Positions 35,870 through 42,655 of a stretch of DNA of 64,000 nt are shown piece after piece. Position numbers and translations under genes: made by a program. Under the pieces are notes generated by a model. It saw only the letters and a program-made list of their open reading frames with translations. It searched no databases and had not been told where the DNA came from. The DNA is from Massilia eburnea (GTDB taxonomy: Bacteria; Pseudomonadota; Gammaproteobacteria; Burkholderiales; Burkholderiaceae_D), in contig NZ_WNKX01000009.1 in assembly GCF_009720745.1 (NCBI RefSeq), positions 124,001 through 188,000 on the forward strand. Direction: 5' to 3'. Position 1 is the stretch's first letter. The number at the start of each line of letters is the position of its first letter.

Positions 35870-36076
35870 ACGCGCGTGAATTGGCCGCGAAGGCTCAGAC
35901 GACAACGTGTCCGCGAACGCGCTCGCACGAACGGCGGCAAACCTCGTATGCTGGCCCCTGCCACAGAACTGCGTGGAGCTGATGGCCCAAACACCGACAT
36001 CAGCCGCACTGGCAGATTTGCCAGCGGCCCAGGTGCCGAGCGTAGGAGTCGAAGCGTGCATCATGTTCAAAGCGAT
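35870..36076 (-). other. cassette NC1: about 207-bp cassette with no recognised gene, small conserved ORF possible
   Basis: Bounded by attC sites 10 and 11. It shares blocks with NC2 (36148) and NC3 (38820): CGTGAA-TTG at the start, GTGTCCGCGAACGCGC, GCGAACGGCGGCAAAC-like, and GGCAGATTTGCCAGCGGCCCA near the other end. In the cassette direction an open frame from an ATG at 36061 to a stop at 35834 (75 codons) begins MHASTPTLGTWAAGKSAS. The matching frame is open in NC2 and NC3 with similar residues (AGKSAS, AxxRxxAxADxL), so this may be an unnamed small protein family or a structured RNA. Confidence 0.5.
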
Positions 36077-36147
36077 GGTCAACGTGCTGGTAACCGGCGG
36101 CGGAAGCGCGCAGCGCCGTAGCCATCCGGTTGACTGGAAGGTTGGAC
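36077..36147. repeat. attC site 11 (71 bp)
   Basis: Cores GGTCAAC and GTTGGAC. Long class with TGGTAACCGGCGGCGGAAGCG ... ATCCGGTTGACTGG. Confidence 0.8.
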
Positions 36148-36355
36148 AAGCCCGTGAACTTGCAATGAATGCGAAGCCACCAGCGTGTCCGCGAATGCGC
36201 GCGCGGCGGCAAGCGGCCAGCCGATAAAGCGAGCGCTTGATGCTGAATTCGATTTGCCGACGGCCCAAGCGCCACCGCGAGCCGGGCTGGCGGATTTGCC
36301 AGCGGCTCGAACGTGAAGCGAAGTGGGCGAAGTGCGATTCATAAATTAGCGCGTG
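36148..36355 (-). other. cassette NC2: about 208-bp cassette related to NC1 and NC3
   Basis: Between attC sites 11 and 12. Nearly the same length as NC1 and shares its conserved blocks, but the sequence between them has drifted. In the cassette direction an open frame from an ATG at 36342 to 36079 (87 codons) begins MNRTSPTSLHVRAAGKSAS and runs into attC site 11. It matches NC3's frame at the start (SATSL and KSAS). Confidence 0.5.
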
Positions 36356-36416
36356 GTCCAACGTGCTTGAATTAACCGGCGCGCTTTAGCGTGTCCGGTT
36401 GAATGAATTGTTCGGC
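36356..36416. repeat. attC site 12 (61 bp)
   Basis: Cores GTCCAAC and GTTCGGC. Inner part TTAACCGGCGCGCTTTAGCGTGTCCGG. Confidence 0.82.
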
Positions 36417-36424
36417 CAATTGCG

Positions 36425-36664
36425 TCATTTGAAGGTGAGCACATGGATTGGGCTTTCGCCAGCAAGCACTGCAGCTACCTGCGTAGCAGCCGAAGGAGCA
36501 AGATTTGGGTAGTCGAACGCCAGATAATCAATCACCGCCTCAGGTGCCCACGGGCCAAGCGAAGCCTGATAGTCGGGATATTGGTCCTGAACCTCGCGCC
36601 ACGAATTGAAATGGACCTTGGATAGGAGCATATCCGTTTCAGTGTAAATGATGTGGAGTTCCAT
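36425..36664 (-). CDS. cassette gene, hypothetical acidic protein
   Basis: 79 residues (MELHIIYTETDMLLSK). Contains FNSWREVQDQYPDYQAS and AVIDYLAFDYPNLAPS. No signal peptide and no recognised domain. Confidence 0.58.
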   Translation of the reverse strand: MELHIIYTETDMLLSKVHFNSWREVQDQYPDYQASLGPWAPEAVIDYLAFDYPNLAPSAATQVAAVLAGESPIHVLTFK

Positions 36665-36666
36665 AC

Positions 36667-36738
36667 GCCGAACGTTGGACGCAACCGGCCGTAGCAGCGC
36701 GCAGCGATGCGAAGGTCCGGTTGACGGAATGGTTGGGC
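36667..36738. repeat. attC site 13 (72 bp)
   Basis: Cores GCCGAAC and GTTGGGC. Long class, like sites 5, 7 and 15. Confidence 0.87.
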
Positions 36739-37215
36739 TTAGAAAAACCAGCCATAGGGAAAGCCGTAGCGCCAGACGTTCATCAGTTCACCGGAGCTCG
36801 GCATGCCAAGTACTCTCATGATGCGTTGCAAGTAGACCAGAAACTGATCTCGTTCCTCTGACTCTGAAACTGAAAATGATTCCATAGCAGCTTTGAACTT
36901 TGCCAGGACCATAGAGCGCTTTGGGTTCTTCGGCAGTTCCGAGACCAGTGAATCCAAGAGCACGTCTACAGAGCGCTGCGCCGATAGGCGCACGGTCTCA
37001 TTGGGGGCGCCAAAATATAGGTTGGATTGATCCGCCACGAACTTCCGTTCTCCGCGGAGTCGAGTTAGCGCCTCCATAGTCTGCGGCGTAACAGCAATAG
37101 CGCCGTCACCAACGGAGGTCGGCCAAAGATAGAACGAGAGTCCAGTGACGCCAACGGCGACGACCAAGGCAATCACACCCACAAAGGCGAAAATAATCTT
37201 CAGAATCGTTGACAT
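36739..37215 (-). CDS. cassette gene, DUF4844-like protein with an N-terminal membrane segment
   Basis: 158 residues. A hydrophobic N-terminus (IIFAFVGVIALVVAVGVTGLSFYLW) is followed by ELPKNPKRSMVLAKFKAAMESFSVSESEERDQFLVYLQRIM and the end LMNVWRYGFPYGWFF. The ESEERD...YLxRIM and WRYGF stretches fit the DUF4844 family, whose role is unknown. Probably inner-membrane anchored. Confidence 0.7.
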   Translation of the reverse strand: MSTILKIIFAFVGVIALVVAVGVTGLSFYLWPTSVGDGAIAVTPQTMEALTRLRGERKFVADQSNLYFGAPNETVRLSAQRSVDVLLDSLVSELPKNPKRSMVLAKFKAAMESFSVSESEERDQFLVYLQRIMRVLGMPSSGELMNVWRYGFPYGWFF

Positions 37216-37225
37216 TTAGCTGTCG

Positions 37226-37297
37226 GCCCAACGTTCAAAGTCACTGGCTGCCGGAGTGCGCAGCACGGAGGCAGTCCAGTGGACTGCAAAGTTAGGC
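37226..37297. repeat. attC site 14 (72 bp)
   Basis: Cores GCCCAAC and GTTAGGC. Class with CACTGGCTGCCGG ... GGCAGTCCAGTGGACTGC. Confidence 0.88.
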
Positions 37298-37319
37298 CAT
37301 TCTATCAGTTAGTAAATGG

Positions 37320-37835
37320 TCATTCGAATGCACTGTTGAAAGGTGCCCCGACGGGTTCGTAACAGTAAAGCAGTTGTGCCGGTGCGGCCGGTGCCGACTT
37401 GCGGAAGTATTCATGTATGGCCTGAACATCATTAAAGGGAGCCGCCGTACCTCCGTAGGTGGCGGTAACTAAATATTGAGATTTGCCGTCATGTCTTAAC
37501 AGAATGATAGCGGGCTCACGGTTGACGAAATCCGACTCAATTAGTATCCAATCCCCTGACGTCCATGCCGCACGAGGAATGGATTTTTCGTCCGCCGTTT
37601 CTCCATCAATGAACTTCTTCAACGATTCGACCAGGGGGGAGTTCGTAGGACGTCGCAATACACGAGTGCAGTCTCTACTGATTCGGGTCACGGCAACGTG
37701 CATTTCTCCGATTGGGTCTACGACGTGCTGACCGACGACGATGATAAATCCGTCATCGACTTTCTCGATGAAGCAAAACGCAAACGCTACCAAGGAAGCT
37801 AATCCAATGAAAGCGGCAAGAATGTTTCGGCGCAT
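37320..37835 (-). CDS. cassette gene, exported or membrane-anchored hypothetical protein
   Basis: About 171 residues from MRRNILAAFIGLASLVAFAFC. Signal or membrane anchor at the N-terminus. The body contains FIIVVGQHVVDPIGEMHVAV and ends in AQLLYCYEPVGAPFNSAFE. No recognised domain. The start at 37835 was chosen because the frame up to 37874 lies in the neighbouring attC site. Confidence 0.6.
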   Translation of the reverse strand: MRRNILAAFIGLASLVAFAFCFIEKVDDGFIIVVGQHVVDPIGEMHVAVTRISRDCTRVLRRPTNSPLVESLKKFIDGETADEKSIPRAAWTSGDWILIESDFVNREPAIILLRHDGKSQYLVTATYGGTAAPFNDVQAIHEYFRKSAPAAPAQLLYCYEPVGAPFNSAFE

Positions 37836-37840
37836 AGAGA

Positions 37841-37912
37841 GACTAACGTTGGACGTAACCGGACGCTGCAGCACGTAGCGATGCAGTGGTCCGGTTGACG
37901 GAATGGTTGGGC
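37841..37912. repeat. attC site 15 (72 bp)
   Basis: Cores GACTAAC and GTTGGGC. Same class as site 7, which follows paralogue A. Confidence 0.88.
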
Positions 37913-37915
37913 GAA

Positions 37916-38380
37916 TTAGTCAACGATATTAGTTGCATAGCCATTTCGCAATTCCTTCGGCAACTCGAACCAAATCCATTGGTCATGTATAGAGAGAATT
38001 TTCTGCCCTTCGCCAATCAACTTCGTTCGAACGAGGTAGGCACGCTTGTTATAAATGCGATCAACCTTCGGTGACCGAGCATGTAACTCGCCTTTTTCGT
38101 CAAGCTTGTCTACGACCACGAAAGGAGACTCTGGATTTGAAGGATTTTCGAATTCAATGAGCAGTGTCGAATTTGGTGGCAAAGGCTTATTCGGGGCCAA
38201 CGCGATTACGAAAGTCGAAGTCGGGTCCTCCCGATTCTGAATCACACCAGCCCCGACAGACACAAAATACTCAGAATGGGTGGGTTTCGAAGGCCCGCTT
38301 GGGCGAGACTCATCAGCCAGGGCATTAACCCCGACAAGGAAAGAAAAGACCGCAGTAAGTAGTCTCAATGAAAGATTCAT
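37916..38380 (-). CDS. cassette gene, exported protein, paralogue B
   Basis: About 154 residues from MNLSLRLLTAVFSFLVGVNALADE, with a signal peptide. The mature part has SRPSGPSKPTHSEYF, LPPNSTLLIEFENP and KILSIHDQWIWFELP. Strong similarity to the cassette at 34401 over the whole length. The two copies are about 3.5 kb apart in the same array and are flanked by attC sites of the same classes in the same order, so the pair looks like a cassette duplication that has since diverged. Confidence 0.75.
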   Translation of the reverse strand: MNLSLRLLTAVFSFLVGVNALADESRPSGPSKPTHSEYFVSVGAGVIQNREDPTSTFVIALAPNKPLPPNSTLLIEFENPSNPESPFVVVDKLDEKGELHARSPKVDRIYNKRAYLVRTKLIGEGQKILSIHDQWIWFELPKELRNGYATNIVD

Positions 38381-38390
38381 ATTTGTCGGG

Positions 38391-38462
38391 CCCAACGTGA
38401 CAAGTAACTAGCTGCCGGAACGCGCAGCGTGGAGGCAGTCCAGTTGACTGCAATGTTGGGCA
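38391..38462. repeat. attC site 16 (72 bp)
   Basis: Cores GCCCAAC and GTTGGGC. Same class as site 8. Confidence 0.88.
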
Positions 38463-38477
38463 ATTCTCGCTCAATCA

Positions 38478-38753
38478 TCATATCTTTCGAGCCCGAATAA
38501 ACTGCCATAGTGTCATAACAAGCACGAAGCCAATACTTGGGTCGAAGATCAGCGGAACCCAAAACAATGATCTGAAAAGATCATTCGAATGAAACGCGAG
38601 CGCAACGCATGCAGCGAATCCCGCAATGAACGGTGGCGCAAAGGAATACGTCCTACGCAGAATGATCGAGCTAATCAGTCCTCCCCAATTCAACACAAAC
38701 AACAAGCAGAAGACCAGTAAACATAGGTTGAAGAATATATCGACGCTGCGCAT
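38478..38753 (-). CDS. cassette gene, small membrane protein
   Basis: 91 residues with about three hydrophobic segments (residues 6-31, 38-54 and 66-83). No motif recognised. Confidence 0.62.
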   Translation of the reverse strand: MRSVDIFFNLCLLVFCLLFVLNWGGLISSIILRRTYSFAPPFIAGFAACVALAFHSNDLFRSLFWVPLIFDPSIGFVLVMTLWQFIRARKI

Positions 38754-38761
38754 GTTAGTTC

Positions 38762-38819
38762 GCCCAACGTTGAGTTGAGCGGTGCGCTTTAGCGCGTCCG
38801 CTCGAACGAAATGTTATGC
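38762..38819. repeat. attC site 17 (58 bp)
   Basis: Cores GCCCAAC and GTTATGC. Short class with TGAGCGGTGCGCTTTAGCG. Confidence 0.82.
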
Positions 38820-39033
38820 GACGCGCGTGAACTTGCCACGAAAGCGCCACTGCTATTGCGTCCGCGATAGCGCCGACGCGAACAGCAGCATACCGCAACT
38901 GCCAACCATTGCTGCATAAGGCGGCGCTGCCAGCGGCCCAAATGCCACCGCAAGTCACGCTGGCCGATTTGACGGTGGGCCAAGAGCTAAGCGAAGTGGC
39001 AGAAGCGCGCATCAATGTCAAAGTCAAAGCGGG
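38820..39033 (-). other. cassette NC3: about 214-bp cassette related to NC1 and NC2
   Basis: Between attC sites 17 and 18. Carries the shared blocks CGTGAACTTGCC, TGCGTCCGCGATAGCGC, GCGGCCCAAATGCCACCGC and GATTTGACGGTGGGCC. In the cassette direction an open frame from an ATG at 39012 to 38755 (85 codons) begins MRASATSLSSWPTVKSAS and resembles NC1 and NC2. Confidence 0.5.
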
Positions 39034-39105
39034 GCATAACGTGCAAAGTAACTGGCTGTCGGAACGCGCAGCGTGAAGGCAGTCCAGCTGACTGCTGTGT
39101 TAGCC
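39034..39105. repeat. attC site 18 (72 bp)
   Basis: Cores GCATAAC and GTTAGCC. Class with AACTGGCTGTCGG ... GGCAGTCCAGCTGACTGC. Confidence 0.82.
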
Positions 39106-39120
39106 AGAATAGGGAATTGG

Positions 39121-39426
39121 CTAGGCGTCATTTTCAGCATAGTAAATAACTCTCTCAAGAGCCTGTTCCAGCGACGGTCTGCTCCCAACGGTATTTTCAA
39201 TCCAATCTTCTAGTACCTCTCGAATAATAAAAACCTCCAAGAAGTATTCAAGGCCCGGGGCTAGTTGAGCCGCGACCTCTCGAATAGGCTTAGCGGTCAT
39301 TTCTTCAGGGATGACAACTTGAGCAGCCCGTGACAAGGGAGTGAACGACCCGTCTATTCGCTCAACGAATAACGTCGCATCCTCAGAAAGGTCAGCAAGT
39401 CTCTCGACCAATTCGTGAAGGGTCAT
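39121..39426 (-). CDS. cassette gene, conserved hypothetical protein
   Basis: 101 residues. The pattern LPEDATLFV-like start, QLAPGLEYFLEVFIIREVLEDW and the C-terminal VIYYAENDA recurs in uncharacterised bacterial proteins. Cytoplasmic, acidic. No role assigned. Confidence 0.62.
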   Translation of the reverse strand: MTLHELVERLADLSEDATLFVERIDGSFTPLSRAAQVVIPEEMTAKPIREVAAQLAPGLEYFLEVFIIREVLEDWIENTVGSRPSLEQALERVIYYAENDA

Positions 39427-39427
39427 A

Positions 39428-39484
39428 GGCTAACGTGCATGATCAGCGGCGCCGTCAGGCGTCCGCTGGATTAGGAGGTTAGGT
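39428..39484. repeat. attC site 19 (57 bp)
   Basis: Cores GGCTAAC and GTTAGGT. Short class with GATCAGCGGCGCCGTCAGGCGTCCGCT, as in sites 6 and 20. Confidence 0.85.
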
Positions 39485-39721
39485 CGAATCACGAAGCCGC
39501 CTCGCCAATTGGTGTAATCGTTGTCGATCTTCAACCCCCAGCGTCTGTGGATCTGGGTTGGCGCAAAAAATTCGAACGCATTCTACACGGGCATCTTCCA
39601 TCAAATTATCTACATAGTGATTGACCGCGAAGCGGCTCCACTCGGCGTTCGTTACAACTCCGTTTGCCGCGTATTCAATGAATGAGGCAAGCAGCTTCCG
39701 ATCAATGGGGCGCAGACTCAT
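39479..39721 (-). CDS. cassette gene, hypothetical protein
   Basis: 80 residues. Basic end RQRLHQLARRLRDST and a middle with VNHYVDNLMEDARVECVRIF. No signal peptide, no recognised domain. Its start lies 6 bp from the left part of attC site 20, which is cut by the IS element. Confidence 0.58.
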   Translation of the reverse strand: MSLRPIDRKLLASFIEYAANGVVTNAEWSRFAVNHYVDNLMEDARVECVRIFCANPDPQTLGVEDRQRLHQLARRLRDST

Positions 39722-39726
39722 AACGA

Positions 39727-39733
39727 ACCTAAC
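39727..39733. repeat. attC site 20, left core, split by the IS
   Basis: ACCTAAC, directly followed by the IS end. The rest of the site resumes at 41503. Confidence 0.75.
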
Positions 39734-41502
39734 GAGGCTGTAGAAAAACCCCGATTTGGCGCACAGCAGCGCCCCAAGTCTTGATTCTTCGTTTCAGCTC
39801 AGTTGATTTTTTAAACATTCCAGCAGTTTGCCCCAAACGCTGCATTTAAGGCAAGAAAAGGCGAGAAATAGCCTGCTAATTACCTTTCAGACCGCGTAGC
39901 CACTCCGCGCAAGTTTTTCTATGTTGTGCACCAGGCAGTAAAGCTGCCATTGCGTGTTCACCTTGGGCTGCCCCCGCAAGGTGAAGCGGTCGAGCCGCTT
40001 GTTGAATCGCAGGTTGGCAAAGACCGGCTCCACGGTCGCCATGCGCTGGCTGTATATGGCACGTCCGCGCGGCGTATCGATGGCCTGCCGCATGCGCTGT
40101 GTGTAGGTAAGTGGCGATGCCTGGCCCTTTCAGAAGAACGCCACCTGCCGAACCTTAGTTCGCTCCGGATGGCGTAAGCACTTATCCCGCAACGTACATG
40201 GCACGCCGCTTTGCTTGGCGCCGGTGAACTTGTGGTGCTGCCTGCCGTTGACGGTGCAGTTCGTGCCGTTGCTATACAAGCGCTCCCCGGCTGGGCAGAT
40301 GCAGGTATTGGTGCTCTCATCAAGCTGGAAGTCGTCCGGCCGGAAGTGGCCTGCTCGCTTGGTTTGCTGCGCTGCGCGTTTGTCGTAAAGCGGATCGGGT
40401 TTATTCTTGTACTTCTCCTGTCCTTTGAAGCGTTCATCGCGGCGGCGCATCAGGCCATCGGCAATCATCGCCGGAATGCCTGCGTTGTGCAGCTCGCGCA
40501 GGTTGGCTTCGCTGTGATAGCCCGCATCGGCCGTGATGATGGTTAGCGGGGCACGAAGTGAATCGGTGGCACGGACGGTCGGCATCAGAGCGTTCTGCTC
40601 ACTGCCCGAACCATGCGCCGCAGCCGCTACGATCACTTGGTACAGGCTGTCGACCGCCGCTACGGCGGTGTAGCCTTAGATGACTCCTTTCGATGTCGCC
40701 ATTTTGGCGCTTTCGTTATCCGTGACGTTGCTCTTGCGAATGCTGCCTTTGTCGCTTTTTCGCTCTGGCTTTGCAGCGAGAAAAGAGCGGATGCGGTGCG
40801 CTTCGCTTTGCAGGCTTTCGATCCGGCGCTGCTGCCTCGCTTGATTCGTGCCTTCGTCATCGGTGGTGAGACGATTGTCCTGGCCTTGGTGCGCCGTTAG
40901 CATTTCTTTGACGGCGCGTTCCATTCTCTGTGCGCTGTGTGCCAATTCGGCATGGGTGCCGCTGCGTTGCTTGGATGCGTTGCTAGGTAGCTTTACGCCG
41001 TCGATGGCGAACACCTGACGGCCTATCAGTCCTTGGGCATCACAGGTGAGCAGGACTTGTGTGAATAGTTCTGCGATCTGTGAATTCAGCTCGCGGATGA
41101 ATTTGGCGATGGTGGTGAACTGGGGCGCGCTATCACCGGAGATCGCCATGAACAGCACGTTCTCACGGCAGGCGCGCTCAATGGCGCGGCTGGAGACCAT
41201 GCCACGGCTGTAGGCAAGGAGGATGATCTTGAGCATGACCGCAGGGTCATAGGCTGGCGCGCCGTTGGCGTCGTTGCGATAGCGCTCGCCTAGCGCCGAT
41301 AGGTCAAGCTCGTGATCGATGAGGTAGTCCAGAGCGAATTCGAAGCTACCAGGAAGCAGGCGGGCATCTAGGACGATGGGGAGGAATCTCGGACAGCGGT
41401 CAACAACCTTGTAGCGCGCCATTGCAAGCTCCATGAATTGCATGGGGGGTTCAACGCGCTAGCTTGGCTTGTCGTTTACTTGAGGACTAAAAATACAGCC
41501 TC
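39734..41502 (-). mobile_element. IS1182-like insertion sequence, disrupted transposase, inserted in attC site 20
   Basis: The ends GAGGCTGTA...TACAGCCTC form short terminal inverted repeats. AAC is on both sides (39731-39733 and 41503-41505), possibly a target duplication. The element is about 1.77 kb, as in the IS1182 group. If AAC is the duplication, removing the element and one copy restores a full attC site (left core ACCTAAC, then CGTGCGTGCTCAGCG and the rest). It therefore hit the recombination core itself. Confidence 0.75.
39887..41422 (-). pseudogene. IS1182-like transposase with two in-frame stop codons
   Basis: One reading frame of about 512 codons, all in the same frame from 41422 to 39887, starting MARYKVVDRCPRFLPIVLDARLLPG. 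It is broken by a TAA at 40676-40678 (read -KGVI*GYTAVAAVD-) and a TGA at 40130-40132 (read -RQVAFF*KGQ-). Both stops could come from C-to-T changes (CAA to TAA, CGA to TGA). The DDE-type core is visible (IITADAGYHSEANLRELH and YKNKPDPLYDKRAA) and the C-terminal RMATVEPVFANLRFNKRL. Inactive unless read through; the two stops suggest it decayed after insertion. Confidence 0.82.
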
Positions 41503-41554
41503 AACGTGCGTGCTCAGCGGCGGCGAAGCCGTCCGCTGGAGCGAATGGTTGGAC
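41503..41554. repeat. attC site 20, right part
   Basis: AACGTGCGTGCTCAGCG... to GTTGGAC. Short class with GGCGGCGAAGCCGTCCGCT; joined to 39727-39733 it gives a normal 58-bp-type site. Confidence 0.75.
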
Positions 41555-41582
41555 CGATATGCGACAGTGCAAGAGAGCGACC

Positions 41583-41987
41583 TTAGTGATCATGAACCAG
41601 TGACCAAATGACGTACATTAACGTTTGACACGATTCCTCAGACTCAACCCAAACTACGCAGGCGTCTTCCTCTGTGTCACCGAACTGCAATTCGTCGGCG
41701 AGTTCCGGGTGATATTTCGCGACAACGCTAGCTATTACATTAGCCCACCCGTATCCATCTGGCTCAACGCCAAGCGCCTCAATCTTTTGATTTGCTTCAT
41801 CGAACAATTCATCGGACGGCTCAAATTCGATTTGCCACGACAACGGTATATCTCTGCCCTTGTAGCTAGTTCCGCCTATTACCGTTAAGAGAAGCGGAGA
41901 CCATCGTTCATCTTCCCACATCTCCTCGGCAGCTACGATTTCGGAGATGTTCTTTGGAATGGCCCAGTCAAGTTTCGCGATTTGCAT
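41583..41987 (-). CDS. cassette gene, Imm51-like immunity protein
   Basis: 134 residues from the ATG at 41987 (MQIAKLDWAIPKNISEI). The C-terminal part, GYGWANVIASVVAKYHPELADELQFGDTEEDACVVWVESEESCQTLMYVIWSLVHDH, fits the Imm51 immunity family of polymorphic toxin systems (GxxWxxxxxxxxxxxxPEL...D.E...). No matching toxin is in the window, so it would be a resistance-type immunity gene. The longer frame to 42023 lies in attC site 21. Confidence 0.65.
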   Translation of the reverse strand: MQIAKLDWAIPKNISEIVAAEEMWEDERWSPLLLTVIGGTSYKGRDIPLSWQIEFEPSDELFDEANQKIEALGVEPDGYGWANVIASVVAKYHPELADELQFGDTEEDACVVWVESEESCQTLMYVIWSLVHDH

Positions 41988-42010
41988 AGTTGATCTAGTT
42001 AGCGGAAGAA

Positions 42011-42082
42011 GTCCAACGTGCACGATAACCGGCGACTGTAGCGCGCAGCGCGTAAGCCGTCCGGTTGATTAAGAGGTTGGGC
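42011..42082. repeat. attC site 21 (72 bp)
   Basis: Cores GTCCAAC and GTTGGGC. Long class with GATAACCGGCGACTGTAGCGCGCAGCGCG ... GTCCGGTTGATTAAG, most like the degenerate site 1. Confidence 0.9.
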
Positions 42083-42091
42083 ATGAAGTAG

Positions 42092-42355
42092 TTAGTCAAA
42101 GTGCTGCTCCACCACTTTATCGGATCGACGCCAGAAGAATACTCCGATTGCAATAGACACCGGAAGGCCCACGAGAAGCAGGCGAGGATCACCCAGAATT
42201 CCAAGTAGCCGCCCAATAGCGCCCGCAAAAAGCGCGCCCCAAAAAATGCTTGCCAACAGAGTCAAGCAGCACCGCACGAACCAGCGCCGGTGGCGCAGCC
42301 CAACGAAAGGTAACACAATCAAAGCTGCCACCAGGGCCCAATCATTCCACTTCAT
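42092..42355 (-). CDS. cassette gene, small membrane protein
   Basis: 87 residues with about three hydrophobic segments (WALVAALIVLPFVGL, WFVRCCLTLLASIFWGALFAGAI and LLVGLPVSIAIGVFFW). No motif recognised. Confidence 0.65.
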   Translation of the reverse strand: MKWNDWALVAALIVLPFVGLRHRRWFVRCCLTLLASIFWGALFAGAIGRLLGILGDPRLLLVGLPVSIAIGVFFWRRSDKVVEQHFD

Positions 42356-42361
42356 TATTCA

Positions 42362-42419
42362 GCCCAACGTGCGGGTTAAGCGGCGCCGGCACGGCGTCCG
42401 CTTGAATTAAGTGTTAGGC
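42362..42419. repeat. attC site 22 (58 bp)
   Basis: Cores GCCCAAC and GTTAGGC. Short class with GTTAAGCGGCGCCGGCACGGCGTCCGCTTGAA. Confidence 0.9.
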
Positions 42420-42435
42420 CGAAATGTATCATGGC

Positions 42436-42621
42436 TCAAGCCCCGTAAGAAGAAGGCGAAACCGATTTGGGTTCGGAAGGAAGTTCCCATACAAAATACC
42501 ATTCGCAGGTTTCGCCATCCTCGTCTTTGAACTCGTGTTTGAGCGTCCAGCCCAAATCAAGCAGCGCCTGGGCGCGCACAGGTCCATGTGCTTTAGCTTC
42601 TCGTGGAGTTGGCGTATGCAT
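42436..42621 (-). CDS. cassette gene, hypothetical protein
   Basis: 61 residues from the ATG at 42621, which lies 3 bp inside the last GTTAGAC core (minus strand), the usual position of a cassette's first gene. The motif RAQALLDLGWTLKHEFKDEDGETCEWYFVWE is acidic and aromatic-rich. The earlier ATG at 42663 lies upstream of the core and was not used. The first cassette of the array as read on the minus strand. Confidence 0.6.
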   Translation of the reverse strand: MHTPTPREAKAHGPVRAQALLDLGWTLKHEFKDEDGETCEWYFVWELPSEPKSVSPSSYGA

Positions 42622-42624
42622 CGA

Positions 42625-42631
42625 GTCTAAC
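42625..42631 (-). repeat. lone integron core at the head of the array (possible attI-like end)
   Basis: GTCTAAC on the plus strand is GTTAGAC on the cassette strand. No matching partner core lies in the following 70 bp, so this is not a full attC site. A single core at the 5' end of the first cassette is what remains where attI meets the array. Further core-like sequences at 42677, 42702 and 42738 may be remnants. Confidence 0.45.
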
Positions 42632-42640
42632 GTGAAGTGG

Positions 42641-42655
42641 ACGTCAAATTGACGT
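42641..42655. repeat. 7-bp inverted repeat upstream of the first cassette
   Basis: ACGTCAA-A-TTGACGT, just upstream of the first cassette, with a T run on the plus strand and A/T-rich sequence beyond. Could be an operator or a weak hairpin; no function is established. Confidence 0.35.

Noticed and set aside
36000..36275. A second frame through NC1 and NC2 on the minus strand
   Set aside because: It crosses attC site 11 and lacks similarity to the frames shared by the three NC cassettes.
31790..42419. Regularly spaced repeats that might be a CRISPR array
   Set aside because: The spacing is 200-550 bp with genes between, the repeats are palindromic and variable in length, and they carry integron cores. 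CRISPR repeats are uniform and 20-50 bp apart.
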